In this document: piece by piece, positions 8,157 through 15,239 of the stretch | Layout of the letters: every line of letters starts with the position of its first letter | Position numbering within the stretch: position 1 is the first letter of the stretch | Origin: Cytobacillus praedii | Lineage (GTDB): Bacteria > Bacillota > Bacilli > Bacillales > Cytobacillaceae | Direction: 5' to 3' | Assembly: GCF_001439605.1 (NCBI RefSeq) | Contig: NZ_LMBX01000002.1 | Location: 226,838-290,837 of the forward strand | Length of the DNA stretch: 64,000 bases | Position numbers and translations under genes: made by a program | Notes under the pieces: generated by a model | Database searches by the model: none | What the model saw: only the letters and a program-made list of their open reading frames with translations | Told to the model about the DNA's origin: nothing

Positions 8157-10240
8157 TGCTTGTCCTCCTTAAATCTTGTTTCAGCTGGAATGCTTACTAT
8201 TATCATAGTCCCTTTACCTACTTTGCTCTCCACCATAATCGTACCGCCAAATTCCTCTATAATTCCATAACAAACAGATAATCCCAAACCTGTCCCTTTT
8301 CCGACTGGCTTTGTAGTAAAAAACGGATCAAAGATTTTTTGCATTTCGTGATTAGGAATCCCACAGCCATTATCTTTTATTTTAAAAACAAAATTCCTAT
8401 TTTGCTGAAAAGCAGAGATCGCTACAGTCCCATCTTGATTGATTGCATCAATTGAATTATTAATTAAATTCACTAGTACTTGCATTAGCTTTATACTATC
8501 TCCAGCCATATATGGCATTTCTTCTTGTATAGATACATCTAAAAGGACATTCTTCTTTTTCAAGGAATACTCAACCAAACTTATACTGTTTTGAATTATT
8601 TCTTTTATATCAAACTGTGATACCTTCCAATTAGATTTTCTGGAAAAATTTAATAGATTTCCTGTAATTCTCTTACAACGATCTGTATTCTCTTTTATTT
8701 TTCTTAAATACAAAGCCATTTCAACCTCATCTAAATCATCATCATATTGCTCAAGACGATCAATTAAATCCTCAGCATATACATGAATCGTTGCAAGAGG
8801 GTTGTTCACTTCATGCGCAAAACTTGATGCCATTAAACCTAGCGCACTAAGTTTATCTGTTTGAATCATCTTTTCTTCCATTTGTTTTTCCTCAGTAACA
8901 TCTTCAATCACAATTAAATACTCCCCTTCCCCCTTTATAGCATGGGTAAGCGGAAAAACTCGATGCCTAAATAGGCGCTCTTCACGATTCCCTCTTTGCA
9001 TCCTCATAATTGTGTCTGCGTTTTCATTTATTTCAGGACAGGTTATTGGACAATTATCACAAGGTGTATTCATACCGCCAATTAATGTATAGCAGGGCAA
9101 TTCAATTTCTTCTTTACTCATCCAACTCTCAAGCAAAGGATTCGTCCAAGTCACTTCATAATTCTTTGTAACAAGTGCTAATCCTGCACCAATTCCGTTA
9201 ACAACAACATCTAGCCGCTCCTTTTCCTGTTTCAAACGAAATGATTTCTCTTGAAGTTCTTGACTCATTTCATTGAAAGACTGGGATAGTTGTCCTAGTT
9301 CATCATTTCTATTTAATATAATTGGTGAAGCAACATGTCCAGCTTTTAATCTCCTCATTTCTTTATCAAGAAGAACGATTGGAGCTGTAAAATAGAGACC
9401 AGCATAAATACTGATTAAACTCACAAAAAGTGTAACAATTACTGCAACCATTAATCCTTTCATAAACATATCATTGATTGGCTCGTATGCAGTTGTTTTA
9501 GGCTGTTCCATTATGATTGTCCAGCCTAGATCAACTAGTTCTTCCCTAACTCCTAACATTTCCTTGTTATCTGCCTCTGGACTTTGATGCCATAGTTTCC
9601 TATAGTCCTGGTGGGCGATTACTTTCCCTTCACGGTCTAGTAAATATAGATAAGATAAATCATCTTGTTTTAATGATGATATCTGCCCTATTATTTTTTG
9701 TAATTGAATTGTGACACCCACAGCATTTCTACGTTCATTTTCCCTATAAACTAAAGCTATCTTCATAACAGGCTGTCCAAACTGATTAAACTCTACCTCC
9801 CCATATATGCGGTCATCAGACTGAAAGACATCCCACATTTCATCAGAAAACCACCGCTCATTAGATTCTAGAATGTTAAGATCATATCTAGAAACCTTTT
9901 CCTCTATTCTTCCACTCTCATTTATAATGACTACTTCCTCTATTGAAGTATTTTTCATTAATAAATCATAAAATATTGGCTGCTTATCTTCTTTATCATT
10001 AATAATCGAAAACATTTGAACTTGCTGAAAGATCTGGTTAAATTCTAATTCAATTTCACCTGTTAGATTTTGGAGCACCAATTCTTGTTTACTTATGATT
10101 CTTTCTTCAAGATCTGGTTTGACATTGCTATAATAGTAATAACTGATTAATAAAAGCGGAATTGTTGACATAATAATCCCAAAAACCAATACTTTCACTC
10201 GCATAGGCTGAGAGTGTAGCCAATATATGATTGACTTCAT
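8153..10240 (-). CDS. Membrane sensor histidine kinase with Cache, HAMP and Cys-bearing PAS domains
   Basis: 695 residues: TM helix about 14-36, an extracellular Cache-like sensor 40-258, TM helix 261-285, HAMP 286-335, PAS 343-450, HisKA with H476 in AHEVNNPLA, and HATPase with NNSIDAI, DNGCGIP and GKGTGLGLS. The PAS domain carries C383, C394, C397 and C401 in a C-x10-C-x2-C-x3-C pattern, which could bind a metal or sense redox state. The gene begins directly after the binding-protein gene and overlaps the regulator gene. It is probably an NtrB-like kinase for that regulator. Confidence 0.92.
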   Translation of the reverse strand: MKSIIYWLHSQPMRVKVLVFGIIMSTIPLLLISYYYYSNVKPDLEERIISKQELVLQNLTGEIELEFNQIFQQVQMFSIINDKEDKQPIFYDLLMKNTSIEEVVIINESGRIEEKVSRYDLNILESNERWFSDEMWDVFQSDDRIYGEVEFNQFGQPVMKIALVYRENERRNAVGVTIQLQKIIGQISSLKQDDLSYLYLLDREGKVIAHQDYRKLWHQSPEADNKEMLGVREELVDLGWTIIMEQPKTTAYEPINDMFMKGLMVAVIVTLFVSLISIYAGLYFTAPIVLLDKEMRRLKAGHVASPIILNRNDELGQLSQSFNEMSQELQEKSFRLKQEKERLDVVVNGIGAGLALVTKNYEVTWTNPLLESWMSKEEIELPCYTLIGGMNTPCDNCPITCPEINENADTIMRMQRGNREERLFRHRVFPLTHAIKGEGEYLIVIEDVTEEKQMEEKMIQTDKLSALGLMASSFAHEVNNPLATIHVYAEDLIDRLEQYDDDLDEVEMALYLRKIKENTDRCKRITGNLLNFSRKSNWKVSQFDIKEIIQNSISLVEYSLKKKNVLLDVSIQEEMPYMAGDSIKLMQVLVNLINNSIDAINQDGTVAISAFQQNRNFVFKIKDNGCGIPNHEMQKIFDPFFTTKPVGKGTGLGLSVCYGIIEEFGGTIMVESKVGKGTMIIVSIPAETRFKEDKQ

Positions 10241-10242
10241 TA

Positions 10243-11250
10243 TTATTGGCTCATCCCTTCTGCATTAGGATTAATAAACTCTGCCAAATGTATAATATCC
10301 TTATTAAGGCTAATTCCGAGTTCAGATTTTACTTTTTGATTAACGATAAATCGGATATTATCAGGCATCTCAACAGGAATATCTGCTGGTGAGTTTCCTT
10401 GAATAATTGAACTAACAAATCTTGCTGATTGGTATCCCTGGTCAAAATAGCTGGTACCATAGCTTGCTAAAATCCCATCTTCTATTTCATTCTCATATAA
10501 TCCCATTACAGGTACATGATATTCCTTTGAAAACTGAGCAATTTCTTTTGAAAGTAACTCCATCTTAAATCCTGGCATAACCAAAATCGCATCATTCAGA
10601 TGTATTTTATGTTTCATTTCGCTTAAAAAGTTTTTTGAATCACTTACATTCCATGGGATGATTTCTAATGAAAGTCTTTCAGCTGCTGCCTTCACATTCT
10701 CAAGACTCAGTTTACTCACTTCAATATCTTCATCATAAAGAATGTGAAATCTACTAATCGAAGGCACTAAATCACGGAAGATCTCCAGCCTTTTTCCTGA
10801 TAAGCTTGTATGGTAATTATTTATGCCTGTAAAGAGACCTCCAGGTGAACGATAATCCTTGATGAGACCAATTTCCTTTGGAGCGGCCACTCCAGCAAAC
10901 ACAACAGGAATTTGTATATTCTGCTTTTCCATTATTTCCTTCAACTTCAACGTTTCTATTCCGCCTAAAGCAACAATTAATGCTGGCTTTTCATTTAATA
11001 AATCTTCAATTTGAGATGCGAGTGTTGCTTCTTGATCTCTCCCGCTTTTCACCAAAAATTCGGTTGACCAATCATCATATCCTAACTCCTTCATCCCTTT
11101 TTTAAGGCCGATTAACTTTTCATATCTGCTATCCCCAATCATAATAATGCCAATTTTCAAAGGCTTTTGATCTTTATTACTTATAAAGGGGAAAGTAATA
11201 ATAGAAAGCACCATAATAGTAAATAAGAAAAAATACCATTTTATTTTCAT
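10243..11250 (-). CDS. ABC-type substrate-binding protein (ABC_sub_bind family), membrane-tethered
   Basis: 335 residues. A single hydrophobic N-terminal segment (residues 4-22) lacks a lipobox cysteine, so the protein is either secreted or anchored by an uncleaved helix. The rest, from PLKIGIIMIGDSRYEK onward, has the two-lobed periplasmic binding-protein fold of the ABC_sub_bind (TrpX-like) family. No permease or ATPase gene is nearby. It heads an operon with the kinase and regulator (gap of 2 bases), so it more likely presents a ligand to the kinase than to a transporter. The ribosome site is GGGAGGTGATT. Confidence 0.83.
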   Translation of the reverse strand: MKIKWYFFLFTIMVLSIITFPFISNKDQKPLKIGIIMIGDSRYEKLIGLKKGMKELGYDDWSTEFLVKSGRDQEATLASQIEDLLNEKPALIVALGGIETLKLKEIMEKQNIQIPVVFAGVAAPKEIGLIKDYRSPGGLFTGINNYHTSLSGKRLEIFRDLVPSISRFHILYDEDIEVSKLSLENVKAAAERLSLEIIPWNVSDSKNFLSEMKHKIHLNDAILVMPGFKMELLSKEIAQFSKEYHVPVMGLYENEIEDGILASYGTSYFDQGYQSARFVSSIIQGNSPADIPVEMPDNIRFIVNQKVKSELGISLNKDIIHLAEFINPNAEGMSQ

Positions 11251-11279
11251 AGGAAATCACCTCCCTCAAAAGACCCACC

Positions 11280-11364
11280 TTCACTATATCGAATATTTAT
11301 GATTTAATACCTTGCTAAAAAGGAGAATTATATGAACCTTCCATTGTCTGCATGCAATTTTTAA
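11280..11364 (+). promoter_or_regulatory. Possible mnmH promoter and 10-codon leader ORF
   Basis: TTCACT (11280-11285) and TTTAAT (11303-11308), 17 bases apart, make a plausible sigma-A promoter facing mnmH. It is followed by AAGGAG and an ATG at 11332 that opens a reading frame of ten codons (MNLPLSACNF) ending at 11364. A leader peptide is possible but unproven. Confidence 0.25.
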
Positions 11365-11433
11365 CAGGAGGTTTTCTTTATTAACATTAAGGGCTAAAAT
11401 AGTCTTTATATATGTAAATTCGGAGGAACACTC

Positions 11434-12492
11434 ATGAGAGAAATTACTGTTGATCAATTCGTCCAATTGAATAATGCCGTTTCAATTGATGTTCGCTCAC
11501 CTGGAGAATTTAAAGAATTTCATATTCCAGGAGCCGTCAATATTCCATTATTTACAGATGAAGAGCGGGTTATTATTGGTACAATTTATAAACATGAAGG
11601 AGCAGATGTCGCAAAGTGGAAAGCGATGGAATTAGTCTCGCCGAAGATTCCATCGATTTTAAAGGATATTAAAGCTATGCATGAAAAAGGATCTGAACCG
11701 GTTATATACTGCTGGAGAGGTGGAATGAGGAGCAAGGCAGTAGCCACGTTTATCACTTTTGCAGGCCTTTCTATTCCTCGGCTTATCGGCGGGTATCGTG
11801 CGTATCGACAATATATTCTTGAGAAAATTCCATCCCTGCTCCCAGATAAGGCAATTACCCTTCATGGAATGACAGGTGTTGGTAAAACGGATGTGTTAAA
11901 GGGTTTATACAATAAAGGATTGCCTGTCATTGATTTAGAGGGATTAGCAGGGCATCGAGGGTCTATTTTTGGTACTTTCGGGTTATTCCCTGGAAACAAT
12001 CAAAAAACGTTTGATTCCCTTCTATTTAAATCATTAACGGAAATGATTGACTCCCCCTTCTTCATTATCGAGGCTGAAAGTAAACGAATTGGTAAGGTTG
12101 TATTACCTGATGAACTTTTAAAGAAAAAGCAGCATGGTACCAATATTCATTTACATGCTTCAATGAGATCACGGGTTGAGCGTATTTATAATGACTATTG
12201 TTTGCCATATGTACACGAGGATTGGTTTCACGAAAAGGTAGTTGAACGTCTTTCTTTCATAAAGAAACGTATAAAGAGCCATGAAATTATTGCTTCTCTT
12301 AACGAAGCAGCGTCCATTAGAGAGTACAAAACTGTCATCCAAATTCTTCTTGAAGATTATTATGATCCCCGTTACGCACATAAACAAATGGAGTATAGCG
12401 AGCCCTTTCATCATATCGATGCAGAAAATACCGAATCAGCGGTTAAGGGAATTATGCAGCTATTTCATACAAAAAATGCTCTAGCCAATTAA
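11434..12492 (+). CDS. mnmH: tRNA 2-selenouridine synthase
   Basis: 352 residues. An N-terminal rhodanese domain carries the catalytic C93 in YCWRGGMRS. A C-terminal P-loop domain has GMTGVGKT at 145-152. MnmH (SelU/YbbB) replaces sulfur with selenium in 2-thiouridine at the wobble base of Lys, Glu and Gln tRNAs, via a geranylated intermediate, using selenophosphate from SelD. The start ATG 11434 follows CGGAGGA. The gene implies that this organism makes selenophosphate, so selD should be elsewhere. It is divergent from the sensor operon and ends in its own terminator. Confidence 0.92.
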   Translation: MREITVDQFVQLNNAVSIDVRSPGEFKEFHIPGAVNIPLFTDEERVIIGTIYKHEGADVAKWKAMELVSPKIPSILKDIKAMHEKGSEPVIYCWRGGMRSKAVATFITFAGLSIPRLIGGYRAYRQYILEKIPSLLPDKAITLHGMTGVGKTDVLKGLYNKGLPVIDLEGLAGHRGSIFGTFGLFPGNNQKTFDSLLFKSLTEMIDSPFFIIEAESKRIGKVVLPDELLKKKQHGTNIHLHASMRSRVERIYNDYCLPYVHEDWFHEKVVERLSFIKKRIKSHEIIASLNEAASIREYKTVIQILLEDYYDPRYAHKQMEYSEPFHHIDAENTESAVKGIMQLFHTKNALAN

Positions 12493-12509
12493 CCTAGAGC
12501 ATTTTTTCT
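12471..12509 (+). terminator. mnmH terminator
   Basis: AAAAAATGCTCTAG and CTAGAGCATTTTTT form a perfect 14-bp stem that includes the last codons of mnmH and ends in a T run. Confidence 0.9.
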
Positions 12510-12592
12510 TGAGATTTTTAATTATACGGACAGATATTATAAAAGAAGCTCGTATATTTATGATAAAATACTAATATCTTTTCAAACCTGTT

Positions 12593-12608
12593 GTTCTTAA
12601 TATGGAAC
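12593..12608. promoter_or_regulatory. SinR-type operator upstream of sinR
   Basis: GTTC-N8-GAAC inverted repeat, 59 bases before the sinR start. The same GTTC-N8-GAAC arrangement occurs at 17514-17529 before sipW. SinR of B. subtilis recognises GTTCTYT half-sites. This copy suggests autoregulation. Confidence 0.45.
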
Positions 12609-12666
12609 TTCCCGTTGTTTTTTGGTATGATTATATTACATATTATAGTAAGGTGTGTGAGATTGG

Positions 12667-12996
12667 ATGATCGGTGAACGAGTTAAACTACTACGAAAGG
12701 AAAAGAAAATGTCCTTATCCGAGCTTGCCGAACAAGCTGGCGTGGCAAAATCATATTTAAGTTCGCTCGAGAGAAACTTGCAAACAAACCCTTCGATTCA
12801 ATTTCTTGAAAAAATTGCTGCAGTGTTAAATGTCCCTGTCGATCATTTAATTCATGAACAGCCGAATAAAGAAGAATTGGACTCAGAATGGATGAAAATT
12901 GTACAGGAAGCCATGAATTCTGGCGTTTCTAAAGACCAATTTAGAGAGTTCTTAGCATTTAATAAATGGCGAATTGATCAAAATCAAAATAAATAA
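12667..12996 (+). CDS. sinR: SinR, master repressor of biofilm matrix genes
   Basis: 109 residues. The N-terminal xre-type helix-turn-helix (residues 4-60) includes SLSELAEQAGVAKSYLSSLE and ERNLQTNPSIQFLEK, almost identical to B. subtilis SinR. The C-terminal SDSEW...SGVSKDQFREFL helices are the tetramerisation and SinI-binding domain. It would repress the sipW-tasA and eps genes until titrated by SinI. Unlike B. subtilis, where sinI and sinR are co-directional, this gene is convergent with the sinI-like genes. Confidence 0.95.
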   Translation: MIGERVKLLRKEKKMSLSELAEQAGVAKSYLSSLERNLQTNPSIQFLEKIAAVLNVPVDHLIHEQPNKEELDSEWMKIVQEAMNSGVSKDQFREFLAFNKWRIDQNQNK

Positions 12997-13052
12997 AGTA
13001 CTTTAACATACAAGAAGGGTCAGGGGAGCTGTATTAATTAGCCTCCATGGCC

Positions 13053-13109
13053 TTTTATTTTAAAATAAAAAGTATTTCTTAGTTGAGATAATTCTCGCAA
13101 GAAATACTT
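13053..13109. terminator. Convergent terminator between sinR and sinI
   Basis: The 18-bp perfect palindrome TTTTATTTTAAAATAAAA (13053-13070) abuts a stem AAGTATTTCTT / AAGAAATACTT (13070-13080 with 13099-13109). A related sequence (AAGCATTTC...GAAATACTT) lies downstream of the second sinI-like gene at about 14040-14083. Confidence 0.65.
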
Positions 13110-13129
13110 AAAACTTGTCCCCCTCACAT

Positions 13130-13276
13130 TCACCCTTTAAGTACTATTTCATTAACCCCGCTTTTCATAAAAAACTCTTTAATTTCTTCTTTTGCGATTC
13201 CAATCTTTTTTGCCTCAATAATCAGCTCTAGCCATTCCTTATCCAATTCCCCCGTAAGCACTTTCATCTCAACCAC
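13130..13276 (-). CDS. sinI: SinI-like antirepressor 1 (riboswitch-linked)
   Basis: 48 residues. ELDKEWLELIIEAKKIGIAK followed by EEIKEFF is the SinI helix-hook dimerisation region that displaces SinR from DNA. The start is GTG 13276, six bases after a GGGGGG ribosome site. The second sinI-like gene has exactly the same GGGGGGAAC-GTG arrangement. An in-frame ATG at 13267 lacks such a site. The gene follows a c-di-GMP riboswitch and is convergent with sinR. Confidence 0.87.
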   Translation of the reverse strand: MVEMKVLTGELDKEWLELIIEAKKIGIAKEEIKEFFMKSGVNEIVLKG

Positions 13277-13282
13277 ATAGTT

Positions 13283-13306
13283 CCCCCCAAAATACGAATC
13301 GTATTT
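13283..13306 (-). promoter_or_regulatory. Expression platform of the riboswitch: hairpin plus ribosome site
   Basis: AAATACGATTCGTATTT (13290-13306 on the minus strand) is a perfect inverted repeat sitting directly before the GGGGGG ribosome site at 13283-13288. The stem is only 8 bp and AT-rich with four U residues. It may control translation or act as a weak terminator; sequence alone does not decide. Confidence 0.5.
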
Positions 13307-13308
13307 AA

Positions 13309-13388
13309 GGCAACCCAGCCATCCTAGTATTTATCAAACATACCTTAGACCTGTGACTTTGCGTCCCTGCCTTTCAGCAGGTTTGCCT
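13309..13388 (-). ncRNA. c-di-GMP class I (GEMM-I) riboswitch
   Basis: The minus-strand RNA reads AGGCAAACC, then a CCUGC-UGAAAG-GCAGG stem with a GAAA tetraloop, GGGACGCAAAGUCAC, AGGUCUAAGG, a variable arm and GGAUGGCUGGGUUGCC closing P1. These are the conserved GEMM-I segments, including ACGCAAAG, the tetraloop and its receptor, and the GGGUUGCC 3' strand. It lies 33 bases before the sinI-like gene at 13130-13276 and would tie that gene to c-di-GMP. Confidence 0.92.
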
Positions 13389-13403
13389 TTTTCTATATCC
13401 TTA

Positions 13404-13432
13404 TATATAGGTAATATATTCTATATTATGAA
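13404..13432 (-). promoter_or_regulatory. Candidate sigma-A promoter of the riboswitch-sinI transcript
   Basis: TTCATA (13432-13427) and TATATA (13409-13404) on the minus strand are 17 bases apart. Transcription would start about 7 bases on, just before the aptamer. Confidence 0.5.
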
Positions 13433-13536
13433 TTTTATATGATATTCACCACTAATGGTGTTGATTTTTGTCTATTCAGAAAATTTTTGTTCTGCTCTTT
13501 TTATCCCTAATTCGACATTGTTCTTTCATTCCAAAA

Positions 13537-13570
13537 AGGCATTATGCGTATATTGACATTTAAAATGCCT
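13537..13570 (-). terminator. Likely terminator downstream of the DUF5658 gene
   Basis: AGGCATT/AATGCCT stem followed on the minus strand by TTTTT. It lies 115 bases after the membrane-protein gene and before the sinI promoter. A GTTCTTT SinR-type half-site sits next to it at 13520-13526. Confidence 0.5.
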
Positions 13571-13685
13571 GCAAGGAATATTCATTATAACAATCGTAGA
13601 AATAAGTCGAAAAATATTACTTATTATTGCCTGCTTAAGTCATTGACAATTTATTTTATTTTACAAGTTTCTACTACTAGTAATA

Positions 13686-13985
13686 CTAAATAATCAATGG
13701 CAACACCCATACACCATGCAAGCCGATAACGATGGTATAGATTATAGAGGCTGTAATTGACAAAGCTTTTATTAATCGATTAGTTGGAAGTTTCTTTGTT
13801 AAGACCAATCCATAAAGAACACATGAGAGAAATAACTTATATCCAAGAAAAAGCAAAGGATTTATAACATAAAGCCCACTCATTATAGGATTGCTTTCTT
13901 CAATTATAGAGAATTGAAGACCCCAATAAGTAACAGCTCCATCAGCTATATTTATTATTGCTAGGTAAGAAAATATGAATTTCAA
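13686..13985 (-). CDS. DUF5658-type small membrane protein
   Basis: About 100 residues with three or four hydrophobic helices. The motif EESNPIMSGLY between the first and second helices resembles the E-x-NPLM signature of DUF5658 proteins, whose role is unknown. The start is unclear. TTG 13985 has AAAAAGGATGG at a fitting distance. TTG 14006 has no ribosome site, and ATG 13994 abuts the purine run. It sits between the two sinI-like genes on the same strand, so it may be part of the duplicated unit. Confidence 0.6.
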   Translation of the reverse strand: MKFIFSYLAIINIADGAVTYWGLQFSIIEESNPIMSGLYVINPLLFLGYKLFLSCVLYGLVLTKKLPTNRLIKALSITASIIYTIVIGLHGVWVLPLII

Positions 13986-14039
13986 AATGACCATCCTTTT
14001 TGGCAAAGTGGGGATACACTTGTATTTTTTCTAAAATAA

Positions 14040-14084
14040 AAAGCATTTCCGAAAAAGGTGTGCCTTCTCTCAGAAATACTTAAT
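14040..14084 (-). terminator. Hairpin downstream of the second sinI-like gene
   Basis: AAGCATTTC and GAAATACTT form an imperfect stem around an inner GAAAAAGG...CCTTCTC arm, followed by AT-rich DNA. It is related in sequence to the hairpin after the first sinI-like gene. Confidence 0.5.
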
Positions 14085-14108
14085 CTATTACTCATTCTTT
14101 TCAATTTT

Positions 14109-14231
14109 TTATATTTTTTGATTTAAATAGTCCAAGATCTCTTTTTTCTCTATTCCTAAATTCTTTGCTTCTATTATTAATTGCAGCCATTCTTTATCTA
14201 TTTCTGTGACCTCTATTTTTGTCTCGAACAC
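14109..14231 (-). CDS. SinI-like antirepressor 2
   Basis: 40 residues starting at GTG 14231. The core EIDKEWLQLIIEAKNLGIEK is clearly paralogous to the first SinI-like protein (ELDKEWLELIIEAKKIGIAK), but the protein lacks the C-terminal extension. The frame stays open to 14291, but the GGGGGG ribosome site six bases before GTG marks the start, as in the first copy. No riboswitch aptamer is visible in its leader. It should bind SinR or the SinR-like protein encoded at 43870-44211. Confidence 0.82.
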   Translation of the reverse strand: MFETKIEVTEIDKEWLQLIIEAKNLGIEKKEILDYLNQKI

Positions 14232-14310
14232 AATGTTCCCCCCAAATAGGAATCTTATACTAGATAATCTATTTTTATTAACCTCTCCCATTGTCTATGC
14301 ATCTTTTTTT

Positions 14311-14372
14311 CAAAAAAAAAACGGTCCTACGCCTATACTTTCATATAGGCGTATCCTTTTCGATAGGCCTCC
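14311..14372 (-). terminator. Branched terminator overlapping the zinc-ribbon gene
   Basis: TACGCCTATA (14328-14337) and TATAGGCGTA (14344-14353) form a perfect 10-bp stem nested in an outer AAAACGG/CCGTTTT pair. The minus strand then has a run of about ten T residues. The inner stem lies inside the last codons of the gene ending at 14333. Confidence 0.8.
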
Positions 14373-14539
14373 GTTTTTTTTCGAATGGGTGGCCGTTTAA
14401 TATTTATCCTTTCTAATGTCATCGCATCAAAAAAAGGATAGATTGTTAAATCCTGACCACAAATTGGGCATAACCATTCACCCTTTTCACTGCTGCTGAA
14501 TGATGGGCGGCAGCAGCGATCACAGTTTTTTTGGTACAT
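14333..14539 (-). CDS. Small zinc-ribbon-like protein
   Basis: 68 residues. The spacing NCDRCC...WLCPICG (two Cys pairs, about 15 residues apart) looks like a zinc ribbon. The rest is basic (INIKRPPIRKKTEAYRKG). The start ATG 14539 has AGGAGG 9 bases upstream. I do not recognise a named family. It lies after a TasA-like gene and before the second sinI-like gene, and its 3' end is built into a terminator. Its function is unknown. Confidence 0.65.
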   Translation of the reverse strand: MYQKNCDRCCRPSFSSSEKGEWLCPICGQDLTIYPFFDAMTLERINIKRPPIRKKTEAYRKGYAYMKV

Positions 14540-14632
14540 GCAAGGATTCCTCCTAACCAATGAATATGTTGGAAAACCATATTTTTGAAAGGCAGGAACT
14601 GAACCCCACCTTTAAACTTTGTTATTAAAATA

Positions 14633-15193
14633 CTATTTATTTGAACCTTCCTGTTGCTTAGCATCAAAAGCCCATGTAAGTTCTAAACCATCATCTTGGA
14701 ACTTATTCTGATCTTCCCCATTATCAACAAACTCAAATTGGACAGTAAATTTAGCATTCTTTGCACCAGCAGGGAAATGTTTGAGGACTTGAACCGGATT
14801 ATCCTTTATTTCTGCCAAGGTTTTCCGGAAAATAACTGTATCTTTACCAGAGGCATTGTATAGGTACTCCACCATAATATGCTCCCCAAAGTCTTCTCCC
14901 GCATTATCACCTTTTTTATCAAGCACTTTATAAGTGGAGTTTAGCAGGATTTCCTTCATATCAAGAGACCCATTATTTGATAGCTGAAAGTACCTAAAGA
15001 AACGGTCTCCAGGCTTAATGTTATCAATGTTAATAATTCTTTCTTTATCGATCCCTAAATCTAATGTTCCAGCAGCAAAGGAATTATTTGTTGTTTCTAC
15101 ATCGTTAAAGTATGCAAATGTCCCCCCACCAACTAATGAAATACCTAGTGCTGCAGTTACAATTCCTAAACCTATTTTCTTTTTAATACTCAT
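14633..15193 (-). CDS. TasA/CalY (camelysin, M73) family matrix protein, copy 2
   Basis: 186 residues. The SipW-type signal MSIKKKIGLGIVTAALGIS ... GGGTFAYF is followed by the NNSFAAGTLDLGI strand conserved in TasA and camelysin. TasA-family proteins are secreted by SipW and polymerise into biofilm fibres. ATG 15193 is chosen because TGAGGAGG lies just upstream. The signal region is almost identical to the copy at 16112-16744, while the mature part has diverged (NIKPGDRFFRYFQLSNNGSL). It may be a minor or alternative fibre subunit. Confidence 0.88.
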   Translation of the reverse strand: MSIKKKIGLGIVTAALGISLVGGGTFAYFNDVETTNNSFAAGTLDLGIDKERIINIDNIKPGDRFFRYFQLSNNGSLDMKEILLNSTYKVLDKKGDNAGEDFGEHIMVEYLYNASGKDTVIFRKTLAEIKDNPVQVLKHFPAGAKNAKFTVQFEFVDNGEDQNKFQDDGLELTWAFDAKQQEGSNK

Positions 15194-15239
15194 GACTAGA
15201 ATCCTCCTCATAAACTTTATATTTATTTCAGGTACAAAA

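Noticed and set aside
11284..11466. 60-residue minus-strand frame over the mnmH start
   Set aside because: It has no ribosome site, overlaps the start of a certain gene and reads like random AT-rich codons.
14232..14332. A second c-di-GMP aptamer before the second sinI-like gene
   Set aside because: None of the ACGCAAAG or tetraloop segments are present. Only a terminator and an AT-rich leader are seen.
14446..14667. 73-residue minus-strand frame near the second TasA-like gene
   Set aside because: It overlaps the zinc-ribbon gene in another frame and has no ribosome site. The zinc-ribbon frame has AGGAGG and a Cys pattern.
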